DNA of 64,000 bases from Variovorax boronicumulans (GCF_030812215.1 NZ_JAUSSG010000014.1:1-64000), one strand, 5' to 3'; counted from the first letter of the stretch, positions 8,193 to 16,971 are shown. Notes: generated by a model from the letters alone, not told the origin. Made by a program: numbers and translations.

Positions 8193-9170
8193 TCACTGCG
8201 CCGGCACGATTCTTCGCGCCTTCACGACGTCGCCCCACATCTTCGTCTCCATGCGGCTCAGTTCGTTCAGTTCCTCCGCCGTGCTTCCCACCGTAACGGC
8301 GGACACCGCTGCGAGGCGGTCCTTAACCTCTGGCATCGAGGCCACCGACTGCCAAGCTGTCGTCAATGCCGCGACGACCTCCTGCGGCGTTCCGGCGGGC
8401 GCCCAGACCGCGTACCACGCATCGATCACGAATCCGGGAACCGTCTCCCTGACGGTCGGAACGTCGGCCATTCCCTCGACCCTGCGCAAGCCCGTCTGCG
8501 CCAAAGCGCGTACCTTACCGCTTGCCACCAACGCGGGCACCTGCGCGGCAGGGCTCATCGAGAGCTGGACCACGTTCGACATCAGGTCGGCGCTGAAATT
8601 GCCCGCATAGTTCACCGGCAGAACTTCCGCTCCCGTCTGGTAAGCAAGCAACTGCGATCCGAGATAAGCAGCTGAAGCAAATCCGGTGACACCCATCGCG
8701 AGCTTGCCGGGATGCGACTTCGCATAGGCTACGAGGTCCGGAAAGGTCTTGACCGGGACCTGGGCGTTGACCATCCAGACGAAGGGCGAAGCCGCAAATC
8801 TGGAGACGGGGGCCAATTCCTTCTGCGGGTCGTACGGCAAATTGGCGACCACGTGAGGATTCATCGTGATCGTCTGATTGAAGGCAAAAAGCAGCGTGTA
8901 GCCGTCCGGCTTTGCACGCGTCACCTTCTGAACGCCGATGACGCCGCTGGCACCCACCACGTTCTCGACCACCACCGGCTGGCCCAGTACTTCCGACAAC
9001 TTCTGCGCTCCGAGCCGACCAATGATGTCAACGCCAGTGCCCGATCCGGCGGGCAGCACCAGCGTGACAGGCCTGGAGGGGTACCTCGCCTGCGAGAAGG
9101 CGACCAGGGGCACGCTGAAGCCGGCAGCGGCCAACAGGATTGCGACGTGTCGTCTTGATGCTCTCTTCAT
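8193..9170 (-). CDS. Bug/TctC-family periplasmic solute-binding protein
   Basis: A tripartite-tricarboxylate-type extracytoplasmic binding protein. It opens with a signal peptide (KRASRRHVAILLAAAGFSVPLVAFSQA), then YPSRPVTLVLPAGSGTGVDIIGRL, the family's first strand and ligand loop. KPDGYTLLFAFNQT, then PYDPQKELAPVSRFA and the carboxylate-recognition region follow in the expected order. The start at 9170 follows GAGAGACCC. It is the last gene of the operon running from 16123 and lies 78 bases after the SnoaL-like gene. As no TctAB membrane subunits are nearby, it is either an orphan binding protein, common in Comamonadaceae, or a sensor of the operon's aromatic substrate. Confidence 0.9.
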   Translation of the reverse strand: MKRASRRHVAILLAAAGFSVPLVAFSQARYPSRPVTLVLPAGSGTGVDIIGRLGAQKLSEVLGQPVVVENVVGASGVIGVQKVTRAKPDGYTLLFAFNQTITMNPHVVANLPYDPQKELAPVSRFAASPFVWMVNAQVPVKTFPDLVAYAKSHPGKLAMGVTGFASAAYLGSQLLAYQTGAEVLPVNYAGNFSADLMSNVVQLSMSPAAQVPALVASGKVRALAQTGLRRVEGMADVPTVRETVPGFVIDAWYAVWAPAGTPQEVVAALTTAWQSVASMPEVKDRLAAVSAVTVGSTAEELNELSRMETKMWGDVVKARRIVPAQ

Positions 9171-9248
9171 GGGTCTCTCTCGTGGTTGTTGTTGCATGTC
9201 AGGACAAGCAGCGTCTGGGCGTGCTCATTGGCTGCGGACGGCCCATGC

Positions 9249-9638
9249 TCAGGCTTCCAGTACCTTGGTGGCTTGCCAATGCAGCAGCCGCAAGCCGTCC
9301 TCGGCCTGGATCCAGACCGTCACGAAGGCGTTGTCCATGACCTTGGTCTGCCCGCCTACATCCAAGGTCGTTCGGGTCTTGCCGCTCAACAGAACGACAG
9401 GACCGCTGATACGAACGCATTGATCGGAGCGCTGGGCATCGACGAAGCGATATCTCGCTGCCTCGATCGACGCCAGAAAGGCGGCCTTGTCGTCGATCTT
9501 GCCGTTCGCGTGGGTATGGAGGTAGTCGTCGGCGAGCATCCGCTCGAGCGCCTCCAGGTCCTGCCGGTACAACGCTTGGTACCTGGCTTCGTCGGCTGCC
9601 AGAACCTGTGATTCGAGGGCGAGGTTCTTCATGGTCAT
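9249..9638 (-). CDS. SnoaL-like / DUF4440 nuclear transport factor 2-fold protein
   Basis: A 129-aa single-domain protein with the NTF2-like cone fold pattern. It has an N-terminal helix (LAADEARYQALYRQDLEALERML), DDYLHTHANGKIDDKAAFLASIEA, then alternating strands (VRISGPVVLLSGKTRTTLDVGG; NAFVTVWIQAEDGLRLLHWQATKV). DDYLHTHANG is the typical DUF4440 motif. Such proteins are isomerases, small hydrolases or lyases, or act as accessory proteins in ring-cleavage pathways. It overlaps the end of the FAH-family gene by four bases (ATGA), which argues for translational coupling and a shared pathway. The exact reaction is unknown. Confidence 0.8.
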   Translation of the reverse strand: MTMKNLALESQVLAADEARYQALYRQDLEALERMLADDYLHTHANGKIDDKAAFLASIEAARYRFVDAQRSDQCVRISGPVVLLSGKTRTTLDVGGQTKVMDNAFVTVWIQAEDGLRLLHWQATKVLEA

Positions 9639-10417
9639 GTGTTCTCCGCGACGACGTCATTGCTCAGCACTCCCACGCCTTCGATGTCGATCTCGAAGAT
9701 GTCGCCGGGCCGCAGCGGCCCCACGCCGCCGGGCGTTCCGGTCATGATGAGGTCACCCGGCATCAAGGTGATCGACTTGCTCAGGTAGGCCACGAGCGCA
9801 TCGACGCCGAAGAGCAGGTCCGACGTGTCGCAGTCCTGGACGACAGCCCCGTTCAAGCGCCCCCACATCCGGAGCTTCGAGGGATCGACTGATGTTTCGA
9901 TGCACGGGCCGATCGGCGCGAAGGTGTCGAACGCCTTGCCGATGGTCATGAGCCCCATTTCCATCTCCTGCCGCTGGATCGTGCGCTCGCTCACGTCGTT
10001 TCCGCAGGTGTAGCCGAGCACGTACGCCAATGCGTCCGCGCGCGCGACGTTCCTCGCTCTGCGTCCGATCACCGCGACCAATTCGCTCTCGTAGTGAACG
10101 ACCGTGCTGCCCTCGGGATAGACGATGCGCTCGCCGTGAGCGATCAAGGCGGTGTCCGGCTTCATGAAGAGCGGTGCAATCTCCGGGAGCTGGCGGCCGG
10201 TCTCGAGAATGTGGGACTTGTAGTTGAACCCCACGCCAAAGATCCGCGGATGCGCCACCGTCGGTGGCAAGAGATCGAGGCTCGCGAGCGGCCAGGTCCT
10301 CTCACCCAGTTCGATCGGCCCGTCGAAGGGCGACTCCTTCAGCGCCCGGACCGTTGCCGGCCCTTCCAGCACACCGAACTGCGGTCGGCCCGCTTCCAGA
10401 AACTTGTAGATCTTCAT
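9635..10417 (-). CDS. Fumarylacetoacetate hydrolase (FAH) family protein
   Basis: A 260-aa metal-dependent C-C hydrolase, decarboxylase or hydratase of the FAH superfamily. PRIFGVGFNYKSH opens the core. HYESELVAVIGRRARNV gives the two metal-binding Glu residues, and CGNDVSER the third acidic ligand. TGKAFDTFAPIGPCI-type and LIMTGTPGGVGPLRPGD motifs complete the fold. Next to a ring hydroxylase and an extradiol dioxygenase it most plausibly acts on the ring-cleavage product, as a dienoate hydratase or oxo-acid hydrolase. It lies 10 bases from the second permease gene. A fragment of a second FAH gene survives at 17844-18017. Confidence 0.9.
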   Translation of the reverse strand: MKIYKFLEAGRPQFGVLEGPATVRALKESPFDGPIELGERTWPLASLDLLPPTVAHPRIFGVGFNYKSHILETGRQLPEIAPLFMKPDTALIAHGERIVYPEGSTVVHYESELVAVIGRRARNVARADALAYVLGYTCGNDVSERTIQRQEMEMGLMTIGKAFDTFAPIGPCIETSVDPSKLRMWGRLNGAVVQDCDTSDLLFGVDALVAYLSKSITLMPGDLIMTGTPGGVGPLRPGDIFEIDIEGVGVLSNDVVAENT

Positions 10418-10427
10418 GCCGTCGCTC

Positions 10428-11174
10428 CTATGGTTGAACCTTGATGGCCAGTTTGCGAACGAACGCCAGCACGCCGTTGCAAAGCAGGACCAGGACCGTC
10501 GCCAGGACGATTCCGTAATACACCCCGACCGAGTCGCTCAGTTGCCTGGCCTCTTCGATGCCGTGTCCGATTCCCTCCTTGGCCGCGAGGTACTCGGCAA
10601 CCAGTGCTGCGCTGACCGCCCATGGCAGGGCGACTTGAAGCCCCGTGAAGATGAAAGGAAGCACGCTCGGAACGACGACATGCCGTGTCAGCTGGAACGA
10701 ACTGGCGCCGAGCACTCGCGCCGTCATGACCAAGCGCGCATTCACGGTGGCCAGGCCGGCGTAGGTCAGCGAGAAGACGATGAACAGGACCGTCAGTGCG
10801 ACCAGCATCACCTTGGGCACCCAGCCGGTCCCGAACCAGAGCACGAGCAAGGGAACCAGGCCCAGCTTCGGAATGCTCATGACGGCCGTGATGAACGGTT
10901 GCATCAGCATGTCGAGCCGCGGGGCGAGCCTGAGCATGCATGCGACGGCGCATCCGCACACGGAGCCGATGGAAGTGCCCGTCAGCAGCAACTGGCTGGT
11001 AGCGGCAAGGTCGGCAAAGAGCCTCCCTGCCAGCAGCTCTGTCCAGATCCGCCCGGCAACCTGCCCCATGCCTGGCACCCAGTAATCGCCAACCCAACTG
11101 CTCGCGAACGCCCACAGCGACGCGAAAGCGACGAGGCCCAGCGCTTTTGCAAGAAGCATCTCTTGCTTCGTCAT
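10428..11174 (-). CDS. ABC transporter permease, NitT/TauT type (second permease)
   Basis: A 248-aa inner-membrane protein of the SsuC/TauC/NrtB class with about six hydrophobic helices. The EAA-type loop that docks the ATPase is seen as ARVLGASSFQLTRHVVVPSVLPFIFTGLQ. The start at 11174 overlaps the stop of the ATPase gene by four bases (ATGA). A longer open frame up to 11660 is only a shadow of the ATPase gene. It differs clearly in sequence from the other permease at 12004-12783, so the importer is probably a heterodimer. Cargo is inferred from context to be an aromatic acid or related compound. Confidence 0.9.
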   Translation of the reverse strand: MTKQEMLLAKALGLVAFASLWAFASSWVGDYWVPGMGQVAGRIWTELLAGRLFADLAATSQLLLTGTSIGSVCGCAVACMLRLAPRLDMLMQPFITAVMSIPKLGLVPLLVLWFGTGWVPKVMLVALTVLFIVFSLTYAGLATVNARLVMTARVLGASSFQLTRHVVVPSVLPFIFTGLQVALPWAVSAALVAEYLAAKEGIGHGIEEARQLSDSVGVYYGIVLATVLVLLCNGVLAFVRKLAIKVQP

Positions 11175-12007
11175 GGGTGGCCGGCGCTTCGCAAACAATT
11201 GCGAACGGCGTCGTAGTGCCCCGCGAACGTCGGTGCCTTGAAGATCAGCTCCGGGTCGCGCGGACGATCGATGTCGATGCGGCGCTCCAGCACGACTTGC
11301 CCGGGAGAACCCGACAGCACGATGATGCGATCGCCGAGCGCGATGGCTTCGTTGATGTCGTGCGTGACGAACAGAATCGTCTTCTTCTCGGACGCCCACA
11401 GCTCGAGCAAGTCGGATTGCAATTGCGCCCGCGTCTCGGCATCGAGCGCGCCGAAGGGCTCGTCCATCAGGACGACCGGCGGGTTGTAGGCGAGCGTGCG
11501 GGCCAGGGAGGCGCGCTTGCGCATGCCGCCCGACAGCTGATGCGGGTAGTGCTTCGTCCACTGCGACAGGCCGACCTGGTCGATCAACCGTCGCACCCGA
11601 TCGACATCCGATGGCGAAGGCTTGCCGACCAGCGTGAGCGGGAACATCACGTTGTCCCACACGGTGCGCCAGGGCAGCAGGTTGTCGTCCTGGGTGACGT
11701 AGCCGATCTGGCGGCTGCTGCCGGGGTTGGGCGGCATCTCGGCGCCGCCCACGACTTTCCCTCGAAAGGCGATCTGACCTGCAGAAGGCTGCAGCGTCTG
11801 GGCCACCAGGTTCAGAAGCGTCGATTTGCCAGCGCCCGACGAGCCCATGACGGTCACGAACTCACCCTCCCGGACGCTCAGGTCCAGGTCGCGCAGGATC
11901 CAGCGGCGTTCGTCGACATCGTGCGTGCCGTACGAGATTCCCAGCCGCCGCAACTGCAGCAGCACGTCGGCCAGGGCTCTTTCGGGGATGTCTCTTTTCA
12001 TGGTCAT
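11171..12007 (-). CDS. ABC transporter ATP-binding protein, NitT/TauT type
   Basis: An ATPase subunit with all motifs intact: Walker A GSSGAGKST, Q-loop YVTQDDNLLPWRTVWDN, signature LSGGMRKR, Walker B VVLMDEPFGALD and the H-loop ILFVTHD. The LPWRTVWDN segment is typical of nitrate/taurine/sulfonate-class importers. The start at 12007 overlaps the previous permease stop (ATGA); a second ATG lies six bases on. It energises import with the two flanking permeases and the binding protein at 12795-13799. Confidence 0.92.
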   Translation of the reverse strand: MTMKRDIPERALADVLLQLRRLGISYGTHDVDERRWILRDLDLSVREGEFVTVMGSSGAGKSTLLNLVAQTLQPSAGQIAFRGKVVGGAEMPPNPGSSRQIGYVTQDDNLLPWRTVWDNVMFPLTLVGKPSPSDVDRVRRLIDQVGLSQWTKHYPHQLSGGMRKRASLARTLAYNPPVVLMDEPFGALDAETRAQLQSDLLELWASEKKTILFVTHDINEAIALGDRIIVLSGSPGQVVLERRIDIDRPRDPELIFKAPTFAGHYDAVRNCLRSAGHP

Positions 12008-12783
12008 GCTCCGACGGTGTGCGCACCTTGCGACGGGCTGGTTTGCCACCTCAGCAGTCGCTTCTGGATCAGCGACAGGACGGCGCTCACCGAAAGAACG
12101 ATGAGCATCACGGTCACGAGCGCCACGAACACCAGGGTGGTGTCGAAATCAGTGGCGCCGAACTGCGCCAGGTAACCGAGGCCGCGGTTCGACGAAATGA
12201 TTTCTCCGACGATGGCACCAGCGATGGCATAGGGAACGGCCACGCGCAGGCCGCCGAACACGTACGGGACGACGGCAGGCCAGACCACATGCCTGAGCAA
12301 CTGCGATTCAGAGGCACCGAAAACACGCGTCGACAGCAAGAGCTTCTGATCGACAGCGTCGACCCCGTCCAGCGTGCTATAGAAGACGATGAAGAAGATG
12401 GCTGCCGCCACCAAGGCGACCTTCGCCCCAGGCCCGACCCCGAGCCACAGGATGAACAGAGGCACGAGCGCCGTTTTGGGAATGGCATACCCTATGGCGG
12501 CGACGCCCAGGAATGCCGCGCGCGAGAAGGGATGCCGACGAAGTGCCATCGCGACCGCGCAGCCAGGTATCGCACCGAGGAGGAAACCGCCCAATGCCTC
12601 GCCGAGCGTGAACCGCCCATGAAACCAGAGGTCGCCGTTCAGCATCAGCATCCAGATTCTTTCCAGGACTAGCCACGGCGAGCTGATCCAGTAGGCCCCG
12701 CGGAGCCGGCCCACGGCCTCCCACGCGATCAGGACCGCGCAGGCCAGAACGATCCTGTCCGTCCAAAGGCGACGACGATTCAC
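12004..12783 (-). CDS. ABC transporter permease, NitT/TauT type (first permease)
   Basis: A 259-aa inner-membrane permease of the SsuC/TauC family. It has about six helices, for example IVLACAVLIAWEAVGRL, FLLGAIPGCAVAMAL, VALVAAAIFFIVFYSTLDG and TLVFVALVTVMLIVLSVSAVLSLI. The cytoplasmic coupling loop is TRVFGASESQLLRHVVWPAVVPYVFGGLR. Its stop overlaps the ATPase start by four bases, and it begins 11 bases after the binding protein ends. Order binding protein-permease-ATPase-permease is seen in several substrate-specific NitT/TauT importers. Confidence 0.9.
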   Translation of the reverse strand: MNRRRLWTDRIVLACAVLIAWEAVGRLRGAYWISSPWLVLERIWMLMLNGDLWFHGRFTLGEALGGFLLGAIPGCAVAMALRRHPFSRAAFLGVAAIGYAIPKTALVPLFILWLGVGPGAKVALVAAAIFFIVFYSTLDGVDAVDQKLLLSTRVFGASESQLLRHVVWPAVVPYVFGGLRVAVPYAIAGAIVGEIISSNRGLGYLAQFGATDFDTTLVFVALVTVMLIVLSVSAVLSLIQKRLLRWQTSPSQGAHTVGA

Positions 12784-12794
12784 TTTGGCTCCAC

Positions 12795-13799
12795 CTATTT
12801 GCCGGAGCCGACGAAGTCGTCGGTGTAGAGGCTCTTGGCGAGCGCCTTGAGTGCTGCCTTGTCATCCTGCGGACCGAACATCACGTCCACGGTGTGCTCG
12901 AAAGCTTTTCCCATCGGCATCGATCGCGCCGGGGTGTTGCGTTGAAAACTCTCGAACGCCTGCTTCAGAAGCTCGGGGTCCATCTTCTCGAAGCGCTTGG
13001 ATAGCAACGCCAGTGCCTTCTGGGGCTCAGCAGTGATGAGCGCGAGACTCCGGTCGAGCGCGCCGACCATGTGGCGGCAGGTGGCGGCGGCGCTGCGGCA
13101 GAAGCCGTCGCGGGCGACCAGCACGTTGTAGGTTGTCGGATTCACCTCGGGGAAATCGCCTCTGGGCCCGCTGATCCAGAGATGGGCGCCTCGCCGCACG
13201 GCTTCCAGCGTGAAGGGGCTGGAAAAGACAAAACCGTCGACCTCCTTCTTCTGCAAGGCTGCGTCCATTCCGGGCGGCGCAATGAAGACCAGGCGGATGT
13301 CCCTGTCGGCATCGATGCTCGCCTGTCGGGCGACGAATCGCAGATAGGCATGCGGCAGACCATTGGCGGCATCCACGGCCAGCGTCAGGCCCTTGAGTGC
13401 GCGGGCCCTGTCCATCGGTGTCTTGGCGGAGGCCAGGCGTTCGGCCGTTGCCGCCGACAGCACGATCTCGGTGGTCGCATTTTCCTGGAGGCCGGCGATT
13501 GCCAGCGTCTTCTGGCCGCGCTGGGCCGCGCGCAGTTGAATGAGTCCGGCGATCGTGGTGAAGTCGCTGCTGCCGCCGATCAGCGCATTGAGCGCCGCAG
13601 GGCCCGCCAACTGGCTGATCTCGACATCGAGGCCTGCATCCTTGAAATAGCCGGCATCCTGAGCGATGTAGACCGGCGCGAAAAGGATGGAGACAGCGGG
13701 AAGCACCAGTTTTGCCTTCGCGGGTTGGGCGGTCGCGGCCAGCGCTGCCGCGGCCATGACCACGCCGATGGCGGCGTCCCTCAGATACTTGTTGAGCAT
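12795..13799 (-). CDS. ABC transporter substrate-binding protein, SsuA/NMT1-like
   Basis: A 334-aa periplasmic protein. It has a signal peptide (YLRDAAIGVVMAAAALAATAQPAKA), then LVLPAVSILFAPVYIAQDAGYFKDAGLDVEI, the standard opening of NMT1/THI5 and SsuA-like binding proteins (an approach loop followed by YFKDAGLDV). GGSSDFTTI and GLTLAVDAANGLPHAYLRFVARQ follow. It supplies the importer encoded next to it. Ligand specificity cannot be read, but linkage with a ring hydroxylase and an extradiol dioxygenase suggests an aromatic carboxylate. Confidence 0.9.
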   Translation of the reverse strand: MLNKYLRDAAIGVVMAAAALAATAQPAKAKLVLPAVSILFAPVYIAQDAGYFKDAGLDVEISQLAGPAALNALIGGSSDFTTIAGLIQLRAAQRGQKTLAIAGLQENATTEIVLSAATAERLASAKTPMDRARALKGLTLAVDAANGLPHAYLRFVARQASIDADRDIRLVFIAPPGMDAALQKKEVDGFVFSSPFTLEAVRRGAHLWISGPRGDFPEVNPTTYNVLVARDGFCRSAAATCRHMVGALDRSLALITAEPQKALALLSKRFEKMDPELLKQAFESFQRNTPARSMPMGKAFEHTVDVMFGPQDDKAALKALAKSLYTDDFVGSGK

Positions 13800-13823
13800 G
13801 CCTTGTCTCCTTGTTCGAATGGC

Positions 13824-14378
13824 TTACAGGATGGAATCGGGCCGTCGCATCAACTCGACTTCGGGAACGCCATCGCGCAGCTTCTGCAACATCTCGTCCG
13901 CGTCGAACTCGATCCCGATGGGGTTGCGCTTGAACGCTTCGCTCCCGAGCCAGGCATTGGTTGCCTTGGCATCGGGGAAGCTGTCCACCTGCAGCTCGAT
14001 CTGATTGCCCTCGGGGTCCGCGTAGTAGAAGGAGACCGTGGGCCCGTGATTGATCGACCGATGGGGAACGATCCCGAGTTGTCGAAGGCGCACGAAGTTG
14101 TCGAGCAGGTCGGCCAGCGAGTCGTAGGCGAAGGCCGTGTGGAAGTAGCCGGCGCGGACCGTCCCATCCTGCGGCGGATAGTCTTGAAGTCCGATCAACG
14201 CGATCCGATGGTGCTCATCGTCGTAGGTCAGAAATGCGACCTTGTCGGAGGCGTGGGCGACATGCGCCCCGAGAACCTTGCAATACCAATCGATGAGCTC
14301 GCTCAGGTGGTTGGTACGCAATGCGATGTGGGCCAATCGCCGCGGCGATTTCGTGGCGACTGCAGGGGTTGATTTCAC
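13824..14378 (-). CDS. VOC-family ring-cleavage (extradiol-type) dioxygenase
   Basis: A 184-aa vicinal-oxygen-chelate protein. Three metal ligands of the type I extradiol class appear in order: His in RLAHIALRT, His in GYFHTAFAY and Glu in EGNQIELQVD. HGPTVSFYYADPEGN is the typical turn before the last ligand. It is about half the length of classical two-domain BphC enzymes, so it is a one-domain or catalytic-module-only form. It overlaps the monooxygenase stop by four bases (ATGA). Expected role: opening the ring of the catechol-like product made by the monooxygenase. A non-oxygenase VOC role cannot be excluded. Confidence 0.85.
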   Translation of the reverse strand: MKSTPAVATKSPRRLAHIALRTNHLSELIDWYCKVLGAHVAHASDKVAFLTYDDEHHRIALIGLQDYPPQDGTVRAGYFHTAFAYDSLADLLDNFVRLRQLGIVPHRSINHGPTVSFYYADPEGNQIELQVDSFPDAKATNAWLGSEAFKRNPIGIEFDADEMLQKLRDGVPEVELMRRPDSIL

Positions 14379-16123
14379 GCGTGTACCTCCGGATGTTGTG
14401 ACTCAGACTCTGCCGCCCGCTTGTCTGCTTTCGACGCGAAAGCGCCGATCACTTGCGCCATCGTTCGGTCGGGATGGGGCATGGCGTCTTTGGCGCGCCA
14501 TGCGACATGGCCATCGGGACGTACGAGAACGGCACCGCGCGGTGAGATTTCGTAGAGGTCATGGAAAGCGCCCAGGTGGTCCAGCAGGTCGCGATGCGCA
14601 CCCACGACGAAAGCCTGTGACCGAATGCCGGCCTTGGAGGCAGCCCTTGCGAACGCTTGGACCCAGGGCTGCGCATCGCGGCCAGCGAGAAGGGTGAAGC
14701 GCAGATCCTTGAACAGATCCACCGTCGAGATCGTGGGTCCGCCTTCGGGCAGCTTCAGCCAGCAGTGCGGTGCGCGCCCGCCTGGTGCGGCGGTCGCATC
14801 ATAGGTATTGACGTCGCGGGGCTGCGCCGGATTTCCTTCATCGAAGACCAAAGGCGACCGGTAGGCGTAGCCGAACGTCTGTCCGTAGTATTCGAAGTGT
14901 TCCCGTTGGCCCGGGATCGCATCGCGCATGTGCGAGATGTCGTCTTCGCAGAAGTCTTCATGCGTCTTCATGATGCCGCCCAACCCCGCGGATTCCATGC
15001 GTCGCGCGTTGCGCACGCTTTGCGCCACGTTGAACCGGATCACGGGCAGGCGCTCGGCTTCGTAGGAGTCGAGGATGTCTTCGTCGGCCACGCCCTGGAG
15101 GACCAGCGCGAGTTTCCAGCACAGGTTGTGGACATCGCCGATCGCCGTGTTCATGCCCTGTCCGCCGGTGGGTGGCAAGGGATGCGCGGCGTCGCCTGCA
15201 AGGAAGATTCTTCCGACGCGCAACTTCTCCGCGATGCGCGCTTGCATTCGCCATGCGCGAACGTCCTTGACCTGCAGTCGAAGGTCCTCCACGCCGATGG
15301 CGGATTTCACAATGTCGGCGCAACGCTCGGGGGTGAAGTCTTCTGGCGTGTTTTTGGTGGCGTCGTAGCCGAAGTTGTAGGTCCAGCGGTTGCGACCGTC
15401 CAACGCGATCATCACGCCGACGGTCGCAGGGTTGTAGATCCACCAAAGCAGGTTGGGACGATTCACCACCCACGGCCACAGGTCTGCCTCGAAGTAGACG
15501 CCGATCTGATGGCCGAGCGCCGCGTCGCCGCCTAGAGGAACGCCCAGCTGCTCGCGAATCGCGCCGCGTGCGCCGTCGGCTGCGATCGCGTAGCGTGCGC
15601 GAACGATACGCGTCGCCCCATCGCCTGTAGTGATCTTCGCCGAGACACCCTGCTCATCCTGCTCGAGGTCTTCCAGCAGGGTCCCGAACATGACATCGAC
15701 ACTGGCCTGATCGTCCGCGGCGCGTCGCAGAACCGGCTCGAGCGCGTCCTGGGGGCAGGATGTCTTCGCGCTCGGGCCATAGGTTTCGAAGAGTCGATTC
15801 CGCTGCCGATCGGCACAGGTTCGGATCTCGCCGATCACCTCGCCGACAACGGACCGCACGAAGATGATGCCCTGGTTCCGATCGTGCGGAATACCGCGGG
15901 CGCGAACCGCATCCTCCAGCCCCCAAGTTCTGAAGATCTCCATCGTCCTCGCGCTGACCACGTGGCCGCGCGGATGAAAGCTTGTCGATGGATGTTTTTC
16001 GACGAGAAGCGTGCGTACCCCACAGCGTCCCAGCGCGATGGCCGCTGCCAACCCGCAGGGGCCGCCGCCCACGATCAGAACCTCGTAGCTGGGGGCAGCC
16101 GCGTCTCCCGATTGCTTCACCAT
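14375..16123 (-). CDS. FAD-dependent aromatic ring monooxygenase (MhpA/PheA-like)
   Basis: A 582-aa flavoprotein hydroxylase of the class A group. Motifs are the Rossmann GxGxxG in VLIVGGGPCGLAAAIALG, the DG region YAIAADGARGAIREQLG and the second FAD motif GRIFLAGDAAHPLPPTGGQGMNTAIGD. A C-terminal thioredoxin-like region (PEGGPTISTVDLF; SPRGAVLVRPDGHVAWR) is typical of phenol and 3-(3-hydroxyphenyl)propionate hydroxylases. It adds a hydroxyl group to a phenolic ring using NAD(P)H and oxygen. It is first in the operon and divergent from tetR; a palindrome starting 24 bases upstream of its ATG is the likely operator. Confidence 0.9.
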   Translation of the reverse strand: MVKQSGDAAAPSYEVLIVGGGPCGLAAAIALGRCGVRTLLVEKHPSTSFHPRGHVVSARTMEIFRTWGLEDAVRARGIPHDRNQGIIFVRSVVGEVIGEIRTCADRQRNRLFETYGPSAKTSCPQDALEPVLRRAADDQASVDVMFGTLLEDLEQDEQGVSAKITTGDGATRIVRARYAIAADGARGAIREQLGVPLGGDAALGHQIGVYFEADLWPWVVNRPNLLWWIYNPATVGVMIALDGRNRWTYNFGYDATKNTPEDFTPERCADIVKSAIGVEDLRLQVKDVRAWRMQARIAEKLRVGRIFLAGDAAHPLPPTGGQGMNTAIGDVHNLCWKLALVLQGVADEDILDSYEAERLPVIRFNVAQSVRNARRMESAGLGGIMKTHEDFCEDDISHMRDAIPGQREHFEYYGQTFGYAYRSPLVFDEGNPAQPRDVNTYDATAAPGGRAPHCWLKLPEGGPTISTVDLFKDLRFTLLAGRDAQPWVQAFARAASKAGIRSQAFVVGAHRDLLDHLGAFHDLYEISPRGAVLVRPDGHVAWRAKDAMPHPDRTMAQVIGAFASKADKRAAESESQHPEVHA

Positions 16124-16146
16124 GATTTGAATCCGCTTCTTTCATT

Positions 16147-16165
16147 GATTGACTATCAGTCAGTC
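16147..16165. promoter_or_regulatory. Palindromic operator in the monooxygenase/tetR divergent promoter region
   Basis: GATTGACTATCAGTCAGTC has arms of eight bases around ATC with one mismatch; the core TGACT-ATC-AGTCA is perfect. It sits 24 bases before the monooxygenase start and 74 before the chosen tetR start, so one bound regulator could control both directions. TetR-family repressors usually bind such short palindromes next to their own gene. Confidence 0.7.
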
Positions 16166-16238
16166 TAAGATGGAGATGGCAAACCGCAGTTGCTGGTTTT
16201 CCCTGAGGCTCGCGAAGCCCTTGTGCACGAGCAGACAT

Positions 16239-16886
16239 ATGATCGAAACGATGACTGACACTGCGATTTCTCACGTTCGCCCCCACGGGGAAACGCCCGA
16301 GCGGCAGCCTTCGGGTAAGCAACGAATCCTGGAAACGGCGGAGCGTCTTTTTGCGACCCGAGGGTTTCTGGACGTCTCGGCCGCAGAGATTGTTCGCGAG
16401 GCGGGCGTCGCTCACGGTCTGCTCTTTCATCACTTCGGATCGATGGAAGGTCTGTATGCCGAGGTCAGCAGGGCGGCGGCGCAGCAGATGAACGAAGCGC
16501 AGCAGCATTCGTTTCGCGGCCGGACTGCGCGTGACCGGATCGCATCGTTCTTGCGCGCGCATCTGAAGGCCGTCAAAAGTCGGCAGGGCGACGCGCTTTT
16601 CAGGGCCCGCTCTCACAACCTCGCGATCAATGCCGATGTCGCCGACATCTGGGAGGCTTCGCGTCAGCAAGCAATCGGTCGAATATGCGAGGTCTTGGGA
16701 ATACCCGAACCCACTAAGAAGGTTCGAGCGTGCCTGCGAGCCTGGATTGGATTTCACGACCAGCTCGTCCTGGCCTGGCTTGCCGATCGCTCAGTGAGCG
16801 AATCTGAAGTTTTGGAGTTGACGCTTCGTCAGCTTGGCCACTTGGCTTCCGAGGTGCTGTCCGTAGACCTCGATCGGACTGCCTGA
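16239..16886 (+). CDS. TetR-family transcriptional regulator
   Basis: The N-terminal helix-turn-helix is clear: KQRILETAERLFATRGFLDVSAAEIVREAGVAHGLLFHHFGSMEGLY follows the TetR pattern (TRGF, then IVREAGVAHGLLFHHF). The ligand-binding helical part follows (residues 90-215). I chose ATG 16239; ATG 16251 is equally possible, and the open frame back to 16149 runs over the operator and is unlikely to be translated. It is divergent from the aromatic operon, so it is probably its repressor, released by a pathway compound. The effector is unknown. Confidence 0.9.
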   Translation: MIETMTDTAISHVRPHGETPERQPSGKQRILETAERLFATRGFLDVSAAEIVREAGVAHGLLFHHFGSMEGLYAEVSRAAAQQMNEAQQHSFRGRTARDRIASFLRAHLKAVKSRQGDALFRARSHNLAINADVADIWEASRQQAIGRICEVLGIPEPTKKVRACLRAWIGFHDQLVLAWLADRSVSESEVLELTLRQLGHLASEVLSVDLDRTA

Positions 16887-16971
16887 GGCCGCCCGCCCGA
16901 CACCTCGATCTGCGCCTGCGCGATGCATCCTCGGGCCAACGTGGTCCGCGCTCCCAATCTGCGAAGGCGCG

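Noticed and set aside
10428..11660. 410-codon version of the second permease
   Set aside because: The extra 160 codons run through the ATPase gene in another frame. The ATG at 11174 has the ATGA overlap and a normal permease start.
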